A stretch of 64,000 bases of DNA, taken from positions 103,417 through 167,416 of the forward strand of contig NZ_MPKW01000011.1 of NCBI RefSeq assembly GCF_009729415.1. Direction: 5' to 3'. Each line of letters opens with the position of its first letter. The stretch's first letter is position 1. This stretch comes from Mycolicibacterium sp. CBMA 234 (GTDB taxonomy: Bacteria > Actinomycetota > Actinomycetes > Mycobacteriales > Mycobacteriaceae). The notes under the pieces were generated by a model. The model made no database searches and was not told where the DNA came from. It saw only the letters and a program-made list of their open reading frames with translations. Position numbers and translations under genes: made by a program. Shown in pieces: positions 21,401 through 30,300 of the stretch.

Positions 21401-21723
21401 CCGATGCGCAACCGGATCGGATCAAGCTCTGCCCGTTGCAGATCCAGCGCGCAGGCAACAGCGTCGCTGGCCCGCCCGAAAGCGATGACGAAGCTGTCGC
21501 CCTCCCCCTGCTCGAGCGGACGTACCCCGTGGTGCGGCTCCACCAACCGAGCCAGGACGCGGTCGAGGTTAGCGAAGGCGAGCGTCATCTCGTCGGGCCG
21601 TGTGTCCCACAGTCTGGTCGAGCCCTCGACATCGGCGAGCAGCAGCGTCACCGTGCCGGTCGGTATCAGCTCGCCCATAACCAGGTCTCCGCAGTTCAGC
21701 AGCGCCGCGTCAGTGTCGATCAT
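18451..21723 (-). CDS. class III cyclase - STAND ATPase - LuxR regulator
   Basis: 1090-aa multidomain regulator of the Rv0386/Rv2488c type. The cyclase domain (about 20-180) has metal Asps D31 and D76, N128 and R132. The substrate-specifying Lys/Asp pair is replaced by Q72/N121, as known for Rv0386. The STAND/NB-ARC ATPase has Walker A GAGGAGKT (236-243) and Walker B VLLLLDNCEH. A helical TPR-like region follows, and a C-terminal LuxR HTH ends the protein (LSNKDIGTRLFISPRTVQTHL). It probably senses a signal through ATP-driven oligomerisation and regulates transcription. The ATG at 21678 (with cggag upstream) is an alternative start. Convergent with the OsmC gene. Confidence 0.9.
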   Translation of the reverse strand: MIDTDAALLNCGDLVMGELIPTGTVTLLLADVEGSTRLWDTRPDEMTLAFANLDRVLARLVEPHHGVRPLEQGEGDSFVIAFGRASDAVACALDLQRAELDPIRLRIGVHTGEVQLRDEANYIGPTINRTARLRDLAHGGQTVLSSTTADLVIDRLPDAAWLTDLGRHPVRDLPRPEHVMQLCHPDLINEFAPLRTAKPARAHNLPAQLTSFVGRTAQLGTLRVSLTEHRLVTLTGAGGAGKTRMAVEVSSQLVDKFPDGVWYVDLAPITDPAKIAVTVAHTLGLPDQPGRSPGEVVVRFLADRDVLLLLDNCEHLLDSCGGLAMTLLAECPRLTVLATSREPIGVAGEVIWRVPSLRLDDEAVELFNDRAQRARPGFRVAGDDAEHVRDICRRLDGMPLAIELAAARVRALSLKQIVEGLQDRFRVLTGGARTAVRRQQTLRASVDWSFGLLTEPERMLFRRLGVFMGGFDLEAAQAVCGTGVVERYQVMDQLGLLVDKSLVVADDGCGVMRYRMLETMRQYALEKLGESSEATVVRDRHRDYYAERATGTARHLVSDWATGEFDNARAALAWSLETADTEAALRLASALQPFWLATGRFMEGLVWLEAALSDEPGNDVPPAVWVRGVADHAVLAMWGVVPVIPERMELAVSLARELGDPALVAVALNACGSWAISDPERCRRYLEEAARIAQEIGDRRTLCEVRFTQAIAGPFGGARTSRRAVEEGRDLADALGDRFISGNIRSWLGILLCGRGELDDAVRTYRPLVAEGAATGERLTICLANVGLSQVYTFQGRLTEARACNGEMLAASAAMGGWAEDLTNAAAASTALAGGDGLAAKTACEQGWQNTVPQHVVFSRSLNPMTEALLACGDLAAARRWADDTIPIVFGHHKMTALHARARVGFAQGEMEQACQDLHEALAIALQMRGYLRLPDTMECLAQLAVHAGEHQHAVRLLGAADAMRQRGGIVRYQIYDDDFAATVVTARDMLGEADFQVAWREGAALSADEAIAFAQRGRGARKRPASGWESLTPTEHDVVRLLSEGLSNKDIGTRLFISPRTVQTHLTHVYAKLGLGSRVQLVTEAARHT

Positions 21724-21784
21724 GCTAATCAGCGTGCGGGCGCGCCGCAGTCAGAACATCGACATAACCGCGTAGAACCCCGTA

Positions 21785-21846
21785 CGCGGGGGTCGTACAT
21801 GTCCCCCGCGAGCAGACTTGACCCCCCATTTCTTGGCCAAAATGGG
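21785..21846. terminator. two hairpins between the ferritin-like and LuxR-cyclase genes
   Basis: CGCGGGGG/CCCCCGCG (21785-21792 and 21803-21810) and CCCATTT/AAATGGG (21825-21831 and 21840-21846). Both lie just past the stop of the minus-strand diiron gene and upstream of the next gene's start. They are probably a terminator, and the first could alternatively be an operator. Confidence 0.5.
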
Positions 21847-21868
21847 CGCTTTCACGTCTGCCCGGCAG

Positions 21869-23020
21869 TTAGCCCGCCTGTGCGATGATGTTGTCCACTT
21901 CCATGGCCCGGACGGCCATCTCGGCGTGGGCCTTGTCGAGCGCCTCGGCTTGATCTTCGTCGGCTTTCATCAGCGCCTCGATGTCGAAGCCAGCCATGTC
22001 GAGGACACCCATGTCCGTGAACGCCGCCTGCACCTTGGGGCCCCACAAGCCAATGTCCTTGACAATCGGCACAATTCGGCTGAACAGATGCGAGCGGAAC
22101 TGGATCATCAGCGGTGCGTTGTCCACCCACTCGGCGCATTCCTTGACGTTCAGACCGAGAGTCTCGAAGACCTCCTCTCCGCGGAATCGGTCGCGCATCA
22201 GGTAGCAGGCGTTCACGACGAACTCCTCGCGCTCGTCCCGCTCAGCTTCCGTCAGCTGAGAGTAGTAGTCCTTCAAGGAGATTCGGCCGAACGCGACGTG
22301 CCGGGCCTCGTCCTGCATGACGTAGGCCAGCACCTGCTTGGCCAACGAGCCTTCGGGCGCCAGATCACGCTGCACACCAAAGGCGGCGAGGGCGAGCCCT
22401 TCGATCAGAACCTGCATGCCGAGATAGGGCATGTCCCAGCGCGAGTCTCGCAGGGTGTCCCCCAGCAGTGCCGTCAGATTTGTGTTGATCGGGTAGACGA
22501 GGCCGACCTTCTCCTGCAAGAACCGGGAGAACGTCTCGACATGGCGTGCCTCGTCCATGGTCTGCGTGGCCGCGTAGAACTTTGCATCCAGGTCCGGGAC
22601 CACCTCGACGATCTTCGCCGCACACACCATCGCCCCCTGCTCGCCATGCAGGAACTGCGAGAAATTCCAGGCCTGGTTGTGCTGACGCATCTCGGCGCGA
22701 CGCTTCTCGTCGGCTTTTTCCCACGCTGGGCTGCCGAACAGCGGATGGAACTCGTCGGGCATCCCGATCGGGTTCATCGGGTCGACGTCCTGCGACCAGT
22801 CGATGCGCGACTGCGCGTCCCACTGCTTGTCCTTGCCCTTTTGATACAGCGACAGCAACCGGCCGCGTCCGTCGTCGTACTCCCAGGTGAACCGCGCGTC
22901 GCCGCCGCTTTGGACGTCCCACGAGTATGGCGTGGGCACTTCGGTGTACTTGTCCTTCGTGGTCACGAGCGGCCGCCTCTCTGCTCCCATATGTCCGGAT
23001 GGAAATATGACCTGTCTCAC
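21869..23020 (-). CDS. ferritin-like diiron-carboxylate protein
   Basis: 383-aa four-helix protein related to ribonucleotide-reductase R2 / R2-like oxidases. The diiron ligands are visible as E in FLHGEQGAM, the first DEARHVETF (ExxH), E in LIEGLALAA and the second DEARHVAF (ExxH). This indicates an oxygen-activating diiron site; the substrate is unknown. The GTG at 23020 overlaps the stop of the upstream cyclase gene (GTGA), implying translational coupling. A GTG at 22966 with a gagagg site is an alternative start. Co-transcription with a cyclase suggests linked redox and cAMP signalling (inference). Confidence 0.82.
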   Translation of the reverse strand: MRQVIFPSGHMGAERRPLVTTKDKYTEVPTPYSWDVQSGGDARFTWEYDDGRGRLLSLYQKGKDKQWDAQSRIDWSQDVDPMNPIGMPDEFHPLFGSPAWEKADEKRRAEMRQHNQAWNFSQFLHGEQGAMVCAAKIVEVVPDLDAKFYAATQTMDEARHVETFSRFLQEKVGLVYPINTNLTALLGDTLRDSRWDMPYLGMQVLIEGLALAAFGVQRDLAPEGSLAKQVLAYVMQDEARHVAFGRISLKDYYSQLTEAERDEREEFVVNACYLMRDRFRGEEVFETLGLNVKECAEWVDNAPLMIQFRSHLFSRIVPIVKDIGLWGPKVQAAFTDMGVLDMAGFDIEALMKADEDQAEALDKAHAEMAVRAMEVDNIIAQAG

Positions 23021-24540
23021 AGTGCGCCGCGGGCGGCCGGGTCGTCAACTGCCAGACCGAAGATCTGCACCTGCGTCGACTTCCCCTTCAACGCGTGCGC
23101 CCCCCGGTCGATCAGACCCACCGGCCGGGAGAGCAGGGCCTCAACCGTCTGGTGGGTGAGCAGGATCGCGTCACCGGTGGTCTTGGTGAATTGCTCGACG
23201 CGCGAGGCGACATTGACCGTGTCTCCGATCAAGGTGAACTCGAGGTGGCCGGCGCAACCGATGGTGCCGGCGATCACCACGCCGGTATTGATCCCGATGC
23301 CGATCCGCAGCGCACCGCCGAACCGTTCGGCGACCCCGCATTGGATTGCGACGGCGGCACGCACCGCGGTATCAGCATGCCGCTCAAGATCATTCGGCGC
23401 GCCGAACACCACCATCGCACCGTCCCCCAGAAACTTGTTGAGATGCCCACCGACACCGACGACCGCCGGCACGACGATCTCGAACAACGTGTTGAGATGG
23501 GCAACGGTCACCTCCGCGGTGTTCGCCTCAGCGAACGGAGTGAAGTCACGGATATCGATGAACATCACCGTCACCTCCCGGCGCTCACCGGTGAACACGT
23601 CATCGCCCTGTTCAAGCAGCCGCGCCGCCAAAGCCGGGTCGACATACGTACCGAACGCCGCCTGAAGTCGTTGCCGCTCAACCAAACCCGCTTGCATACG
23701 GTTGAACGACGCCGACAGCGCGCCCAGGTCGTCGTCCTGAACCACCGGTAGACGTTGGCTGTAGTCGCCGGCCGCAACACGTTTGGTCCCCTCTGCCAGG
23801 TCGCGGATCGGTCGCAAGAAGGGCGCCGTTGCCATCACCGCAACTGGTCCGGCGATCAGCATCAATGCAACCCCGATCACGACGGAGACCACGGGGTCGT
23901 GGCGGGACCGGTCGATCACTGACGCGATGAGTGCGGCTCCGGTGGAGAATCCGAACGCCAGTGAGAACATGGCGATGGTGGTCCACGCAGCGAAAGTCGG
24001 ACGAGAACGCGGCAGGGAGTCGCCGATCCCGGTGTCACCGGCGATCGCGGCACGCACCGGGCGCAGCGATCCCTCGGTGAAGCTGTGCACACCGAACACC
24101 CCGACCGCCGCCCCGTACACGGCACCGACAATCGCGTATTGCACGAGTCGCCACCCGGGGGCACCGAGGATCGCGCCAACAAGCATCCCGAGGCACGGCG
24201 CCCAGATCACGTCGGTCGCAAGCACCCGGACGTTGGTGCCACGTGCGTAGGTGAAGGTAGCGTGCAGCGCCTCCGTCGGATCGACGTCGTGGCCCGCCGC
24301 CCACTTTTCAAACGGGCGCACTCCCTTCGAGCCGGGCAGGACCATGAAGTAAACCCGCACAACCATTGCGGCAAACGCGATGACGGCCGCCGCGGCGTAG
24401 CGATCAGATCTCTCGAAGGCAACGATGATCAATGGGAAGGCCAGGTAGACCGACAGCCCCGCAAAGTAGACGAGCACGCAGATCGCCCACGAATACGTCG
24501 GACCGTATCGATCCCAGACCCATTGAAAAATGCGGTCCAT
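23017..24540 (-). CDS. membrane adenylate cyclase with HAMP domain
   Basis: 507-aa class III cyclase of the Rv1318c-Rv1320c/Rv3645 type. Six hydrophobic segments (about 16-43, 47-68, 107-128, 133-152, 186-208, 217-240) are followed by a HAMP domain (about 240-292) and the catalytic domain (about 320-490). Metal ligands D329 and D373, adenine-specifying K369 and T436, and the transition-state pair N443/R447 are all present, so it should make cAMP. The start is leaderless: TACTCT lies 6 nt upstream of the ATG. The 3' end overlaps the diiron gene by 4 bp. Confidence 0.93.
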   Translation of the reverse strand: MDRIFQWVWDRYGPTYSWAICVLVYFAGLSVYLAFPLIIVAFERSDRYAAAAVIAFAAMVVRVYFMVLPGSKGVRPFEKWAAGHDVDPTEALHATFTYARGTNVRVLATDVIWAPCLGMLVGAILGAPGWRLVQYAIVGAVYGAAVGVFGVHSFTEGSLRPVRAAIAGDTGIGDSLPRSRPTFAAWTTIAMFSLAFGFSTGAALIASVIDRSRHDPVVSVVIGVALMLIAGPVAVMATAPFLRPIRDLAEGTKRVAAGDYSQRLPVVQDDDLGALSASFNRMQAGLVERQRLQAAFGTYVDPALAARLLEQGDDVFTGERREVTVMFIDIRDFTPFAEANTAEVTVAHLNTLFEIVVPAVVGVGGHLNKFLGDGAMVVFGAPNDLERHADTAVRAAVAIQCGVAERFGGALRIGIGINTGVVIAGTIGCAGHLEFTLIGDTVNVASRVEQFTKTTGDAILLTHQTVEALLSRPVGLIDRGAHALKGKSTQVQIFGLAVDDPAARGAL

Positions 24541-24546
24541 GGCGCG

Positions 24547-24552
24547 AGAGTA
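24547..24552 (-). promoter_or_regulatory. -10 element of the membrane cyclase (leaderless)
   Basis: TACTCT on the minus strand ends 6 nt before the ATG at 24540. No Shine-Dalgarno is present. Confidence 0.5.
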
Positions 24553-24562
24553 GCGCCGCTGA

Positions 24563-25333
24563 TCAGTTGGGCGGACGCTTCTCGATGAATGCCAGCACGC
24601 CCTCGAGTGCGCTCGGGTCCATCATGTTGCAGGCCATCGTGCTGCCGGCGTCCGCGTAGGCGGCTTCGATCCCGACTTCGATCTGACGGTAGAACAACGC
24701 CTTCCCCATCGCGACGGCGATCGCCGGCTTGGCGACGATGCTCAAGAGGATCGCCTCGACCTCGTCATCAAGCGCCTCCAGCGCTGCCACCCTGTTCACC
24801 AATCCCAGCGCCTTGGCCTCCTGTGCAGAGATGAATTCACCGGTCACGAGCATTTCGAAGGCAGCTTTCCGCGGGACGTTGCGCGACAACGCGACTCCCG
24901 GTGTCGCACAGAACAATCCGACGTTGATGCCGCTCGTCGCGAAGCGCGCGTCGGCACTTGCCACCGCAAGATCGCACATCGCGACCAGCTGGCAGCCCGC
25001 AGCGGTCGCGATCCCGTGCACCCGCGCGATCACCGGCACCGGCAGCCGTTGGATCGCGAGCATCACCTCGGTGCACTGCGCGAACAGTTTCTTGTAGTAC
25101 TCGAGTGACGGCTCGGCGCGCATTTCCTTGAGGTCATGGCCCGCGCAGAAGGCCTTGCCTGATGCCCCGAGCACGACGGCCCGCACCGCCTCGTCGGTCG
25201 CGAGTGCGTCAAATGCCTCCCCCAAGGCCGTGAGCATCGCCTCGGACAACGCGTTGAAGGCCTGGGGACGGTTCAACGTCAGCGTGACGACACCACGGTC
25301 ATCGCGGTCGTGCCGCAGCAGGGGTTCGTTCAT
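24563..25333 (-). CDS. crotonase-fold protein (ECHDC3-like), atypical active site
   Basis: 256-aa enoyl-CoA hydratase/isomerase-family protein. The oxyanion-hole segments GHDLKEM and HGIATAAGCQL are typical. However, the two glutamates that add water in classical hydratases are absent: Q115 stands where the first is expected and G135 near the second (SGINVGLFCATPG). It is therefore unlikely to be an ordinary enoyl-CoA hydratase; a thioesterase, isomerase or other acyl-CoA reaction is possible. The ATG at 25333 is 6 nt from TAGCGT, so the mRNA is predicted leaderless. It lies 22 bp upstream of the cyclase gene start. Confidence 0.82.
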   Translation of the reverse strand: MNEPLLRHDRDDRGVVTLTLNRPQAFNALSEAMLTALGEAFDALATDEAVRAVVLGASGKAFCAGHDLKEMRAEPSLEYYKKLFAQCTEVMLAIQRLPVPVIARVHGIATAAGCQLVAMCDLAVASADARFATSGINVGLFCATPGVALSRNVPRKAAFEMLVTGEFISAQEAKALGLVNRVAALEALDDEVEAILLSIVAKPAIAVAMGKALFYRQIEVGIEAAYADAGSTMACNMMDPSALEGVLAFIEKRPPN

Positions 25334-25339
25334 CGTGGG

Positions 25340-25345
25340 ACGCTA
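25340..25345 (-). promoter_or_regulatory. -10 element of the crotonase-fold gene (leaderless)
   Basis: TAGCGT on the minus strand ends 6 nt before the ATG at 25333. Confidence 0.5.
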
Positions 25346-25371
25346 ACACCGAGCGCGACTCGCCCCTACGT

Positions 25372-25428
25372 CTGTGAGGGCTATGCACGCAAATCGACGA
25401 GATCCCGTGCATACCCCTCACACCCACG
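25372..25428. repeat. direct repeat copy A (hairpin) before the DUF732 gene
   Basis: 57-bp element, 56/57 identical to copy B at 25837. Each copy is itself a hairpin: 17-nt arms (25373-25389 and 25406-25422) with one mismatch and a 16-nt loop. Confidence 0.9.
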
Positions 25429-25504
25429 ACCAGGACGCCATAGTGTCGAGAGACAATCGCAAGCGCCGTAGTCACCTACTGCGGCGGATAACGGGGGCGG
25501 GATC

Positions 25505-25819
25505 ATGCGTAAACAACTTGCACTAGGCATCGGGGCCGCGGCAGTGCTCGCCGTTGGGTTTGTCGGCACACCGCCGGCTCACGCGGACGATCAGAGTTTT
25601 CTCAACGAACTTCGGGCCGACGGCTTCCCGGGTTTGTCTTTCGCAGGCCAACAGATGCCCGACGGCGCCGTCGTGGCACAAGGTTATATGGCCTGCAATC
25701 GGATGCATCTGGGGCAATCAGCCGATGACTTGATTGCGCAAGTGAACCCGAACGACACCAACATCGGTCGAATGCTGGTGCGCGCTGCGCAACACAACCT
25801 GTGTCCCGACACGCAATGA
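25505..25819 (+). CDS. DUF732 secreted protein
   Basis: 104-aa exported protein. It starts MRKQLALGIGAAAVLAVGF, a Sec signal peptide with cleavage likely after AHA (near residue 27). The mature domain has the DUF732 pattern FLNELRADGFPGL, a YMACNRM segment and C-terminal HNLC, giving two cysteines that could form a disulfide. The function is unknown. No obvious ribosome site other than a gggggcgggatc stretch precedes the ATG. The gene sits precisely between two copies of a 57-bp repeat, an arrangement not shared by the other DUF732 gene at 1419. Confidence 0.82.
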   Translation: MRKQLALGIGAAAVLAVGFVGTPPAHADDQSFLNELRADGFPGLSFAGQQMPDGAVVAQGYMACNRMHLGQSADDLIAQVNPNDTNIGRMLVRAAQHNLCPDTQ

Positions 25820-25836
25820 CGGTCACCTAACCGCGG

Positions 25837-25893
25837 CTGTGAGGGCTATGTACGCAAATCGACGAGATCCCGTGCATACCCCTCACACCCACG
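25837..25893. repeat. direct repeat copy B (hairpin) after the DUF732 gene
   Basis: Second copy of the 57-bp element, same orientation, one C/T difference. It begins 17 bp after the DUF732 stop and could act as its terminator. Confidence 0.9.
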
Positions 25894-25908
25894 GGGAAGC
25901 CCGGCCAG

Positions 25909-25958
25909 CAGACGCAAAACTGCCCCAAATCCGAAGACTTGGGGCAGTTTTGGGTCTG
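25909..25958. terminator. terminator hairpin downstream of groEL1
   Basis: 20-nt arms (25909-25928 and 25939-25958) with one mismatch and a 10-nt loop, core CAAAACTGCCCCAA. It lies 11 bp past the groEL1 stop and also downstream of the convergent DUF732 gene. Confidence 0.8.
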
Positions 25959-25969
25959 CTCGGCAGAAC

Positions 25970-27674
<1,705 letters not shown>

Positions 27675-27686
27675 GACACGAATTGC

Positions 27687-27986
27687 TTACTTGGAGACGA
27701 CAGCCAGCACGTCGCGGGCCGAGAGGATCAGGTACTCCTCGCCGTTGTACTTGATCTCGGTGCCGCCGTACTTGCTGTAGATGACGGTGTCGCCCTCTGC
27801 AACGTCCAGGGGGATCCGCTTCTCGCCATCCTCATCCCAGCGGCCGGGGCCAACTGCGACGACGGTGCCTTCCTGCGGCTTTTCCTTGGCGGTGTCGGGG
27901 ATGACCAGACCCGAAGCGGTCGTGGTCTCGGCCTCGTTGGCCTGAACGAGGATCTTGTCCTCGAGTGGCTTGATGTTGACTGCCAC
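27687..27986 (-). CDS. groES: co-chaperonin GroES
   Basis: 10-kDa co-chaperonin of 99 aa that caps GroEL rings. It starts (M)[14 protein letters not shown], has the mobile loop [21 protein letters not shown] and ends [15 protein letters not shown]. The GTG at 27986 has a ggaggg site 8 nt upstream and gives the family's usual length; the open frame extends further upstream without similarity. Expression is probably heat-inducible through HrcA at the CIRCE element at 28112. Confidence 0.98.
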
Positions 27987-28111
27987 GATGGAAGCCCTCC
28001 ACATAGTTTGGGTGTCGATCCAGGGCCAATCCCCGGATGCCAGGTGTTCGGCAAGCGCCCTGACCACGCACCGTCGTCGCGGGTGCCGGAGCGGGGTTGG
28101 CCGCGTGCCAC

Positions 28112-28138
28112 CTAGCACTCTATACACGCGAGTGCTAG
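28112..28138. promoter_or_regulatory. CIRCE operator (HrcA binding site)
   Basis: CTAGCACTC-N9-GAGTGCTAG, a perfect inverted repeat matching the CIRCE consensus (TTAGCACTC-N9-GAGTGCTAA) except at the end bases. It lies about 125 bp upstream of groES. HrcA bound here would repress groES-groEL1 until heat stress. Confidence 0.93.
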
Positions 28139-28223
28139 CGCTCAAGGGTGGGCCAGTGCCGGGTGAGCGCAACTCGCTCAGGGCTGAAAAGCTCGTTCGA
28201 CGATACGGCGGCTAGCGCGACGG

Positions 28224-29582
28224 TCAGAACGACGCGGCTAACGGTGCGATGTCGCCGACCAGCTCGGTCGCAACGCGGTGGCCCGACCTGATCGCGCCCT
28301 CCATGAGGCCGAAGAATTCGGAACTGGTTTCGGTGCCCGCCCAATGGAGGCGGTGGTGCGGGCTGGTCAGGTTCGGCCCCAGCTCCAACCAGTCACCGGC
28401 ACCGAACAGCGCCGCATAACAGCCCTTGCTGTACTTCTCGCTCAGCCAATCGGTCACCGCACAGGACGTCGGCCGCGGCAATTGCGGAAAGAGCCGAGCC
28501 ACGTGGGCTAGTGCCGCCTCCTGCTGTTCATGTTCGGAGAGCGCAGAGAACGCCGACGCAGCCGCGCCGGTAACGAATCCGGTCAGCACACCGGCGGAAG
28601 CGTCCGCCGGAGAATCGTCAACGGTGGACAGCAACGGTCCATCTGAACTCATGGACCACCCCGACAAACCGAACTCGCGCCAGATCGGCGCCGGATAGCC
28701 CAAATGAACCTTGACCGCACATCCGCGGCCCGTCACCTTTGTTGCGCGCGGCGCACCTAGCGTCGGGCAGAACGCGATCCGCTGCGCCAACAGCGGCGGC
28801 ACGGCGACAATCACCTCATCGGCAAGAAATTCGGTCCGGTGGCCGTCGACGTCCGAAATCGATTGCACGACAACATCACCAGAGCTCTGATCGATCACAC
28901 ACACCGGGTGCCCCAACAGCACCCGCTCACCCAGTCGCCGCGCAAGCGCCGCGCACAGCTGATGTGCACCGCCTTCGATCCGCCACTGCTGCGCGCCGCC
29001 CTCGAAAGCGTTCAGATAGCGAATCCCTCCACCGGATCGCAGATAGAAAGCCATGTGCAGCACGGAGATTCGCGCCGGATCGGCTGCCATCATCTCGCCG
29101 ATGAACAGCGGAAAGAAAGTCTGCGCATCCGGATGCTGGGTCTGCTCGGTAAGCCAGCGAGCCGCCGATAACCGGTCGAGAGACTCCGCCTGAGCACTTC
29201 GCCATGGCGCATCACAATCAACCTGCGCGACGACGTCCTCAAGTCTGTCGAACAGACCGCCGAGTGCGACCGCATCAAACGGAGGCATCCGACCCGACGT
29301 CGTCGTCCGCTCACCGGACATCAGGAAGGTGCTGTCCCCCGCCATTTCCGTTGACGTCAGCGGAAGACCGTAATGGCGCACCATCGCCAACAGCTCGGTG
29401 TGGCGTACGCCCAGATAGGCGGCACCCCCGTCTGCAACGGCGCTCTCCGACAGCGGGACACCGTGCATCCGGCCGCCCACTCTGTTCCTGGCCTCCAGCA
29501 CGACGACGTCCGCACCGGCCTCCATCAAGTCAACTGCAGCCGTCAGCCCGGCCAAGCCGGCGCCAACCACAACAACGCGCAT
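28224..29582 (-). CDS. flavin amine oxidase (MAO-like)
   Basis: 452-aa FAD-dependent amine oxidase. The N-terminal dinucleotide motif VVVVGAGLAGLTAAVDL, the ribose-binding end VVLEARNRVGGRM and the C-terminal HWAGTETSSEFFGLMEGAIRSG segment are all standard for the monoamine oxidase / protoporphyrinogen oxidase superfamily. The substrate (mono- or polyamine, or other) cannot be read. The start is placed at the ATG 29582; an ATG at 29597 is possible. There is no signal peptide. It follows the 148-aa hypothetical gene by about 95 bp in the same direction. Confidence 0.88.
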   Translation of the reverse strand: MRVVVVGAGLAGLTAAVDLMEAGADVVVLEARNRVGGRMHGVPLSESAVADGGAAYLGVRHTELLAMVRHYGLPLTSTEMAGDSTFLMSGERTTTSGRMPPFDAVALGGLFDRLEDVVAQVDCDAPWRSAQAESLDRLSAARWLTEQTQHPDAQTFFPLFIGEMMAADPARISVLHMAFYLRSGGGIRYLNAFEGGAQQWRIEGGAHQLCAALARRLGERVLLGHPVCVIDQSSGDVVVQSISDVDGHRTEFLADEVIVAVPPLLAQRIAFCPTLGAPRATKVTGRGCAVKVHLGYPAPIWREFGLSGWSMSSDGPLLSTVDDSPADASAGVLTGFVTGAAASAFSALSEHEQQEAALAHVARLFPQLPRPTSCAVTDWLSEKYSKGCYAALFGAGDWLELGPNLTSPHHRLHWAGTETSSEFFGLMEGAIRSGHRVATELVGDIAPLAASF

Positions 29583-29676
29583 GCCGCCTCTTCTCATGCC
29601 ATGACTGCCGTCAGCCGGCCGAATAATCCAGCCGGGTAGGGACTTTCGATAAAATCGTCGACATGCACAGGACTGC

Positions 29677-30123
29677 TCATGGCCAACGCCGTTCATGCAC
29701 ATGGGTGCGTGATCTGGAGATCGAGAACAATCTTCGTTCCGGCAGTTGGAGCCGGCCGATCGGCGCCGCGTCCATAGACGCACGGACCACGGGGTCGCGC
29801 CGATCCCGCTGTGCCCGTTCCGCTCCGACAACCCACACTGGTGGACCACCGGCGATCGGGTAGATGACCCACCGTGCGTCGACACCGCCATCCGTTTCGC
29901 CGGACGCCCCGATCAACACCACGAAGAATTCATCATCAACGGTGATGCGGTTGCCCGCGACGTTCACGCGACAATTCGCCGCCCGCAACGCTTCACACGC
30001 CTGGCTGATCAGCGGAATACCTGCCACCACTTTCGCCACCCGCCCGGCCACGATGGCATCCCGGTCATCTCGCGGCAACACTGATGACGCTGGATCAGTT
30101 GCGGCACCGTCGCTTTCGAGCAT
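29677..30123 (-). CDS. hypothetical protein
   Basis: Unrecognised 148-aa protein. The ATG at 30123 has a strong gggagg site 9 nt upstream, which supports a real gene. The middle reads like a folded alpha/beta domain (IPLISQACEALRAANCRVNVAGNRITVDDEFFVVLIG, then RWVIYPIAGGPPVWVVG). The N-terminus is acidic and the C-terminus strongly basic (RRLFSISRSRTHVHERRW). No signal peptide or membrane segment is seen. It lies between a LuxR-type response regulator and an amine oxidase on the same strand. Confidence 0.6.
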   Translation of the reverse strand: MLESDGAATDPASSVLPRDDRDAIVAGRVAKVVAGIPLISQACEALRAANCRVNVAGNRITVDDEFFVVLIGASGETDGGVDARWVIYPIAGGPPVWVVGAERAQRDRRDPVVRASMDAAPIGRLQLPERRLFSISRSRTHVHERRWP

Positions 30124-30300
30124 GGTCGTGACCTCCCGCCGAAGACTTGTTCGATCGGACCGCACCGCAGAAAGCTATCCTCCAGAACCGAGGCAGCAAT
30201 ATCGAAGTCTTTGCTGTCGCGCGCGTTCCGAACCAACTATCCGATACCCGGGACCGGGGCGACCATAGGTCATCGGAGCGAAGTTTCGACCCGGACCGGT

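Noticed and set aside
25372..25893. CRISPR-like repeats
   Set aside because: Only two copies, about 465 bp apart, with a gene between them; no regular spacers and no cas genes.
28130..28146. HspR/HAIR operator near groES
   Set aside because: Only one half (GCTCAAG) is present; no CTTGAG-N7-CTCAAG arrangement. CIRCE alone is supported.
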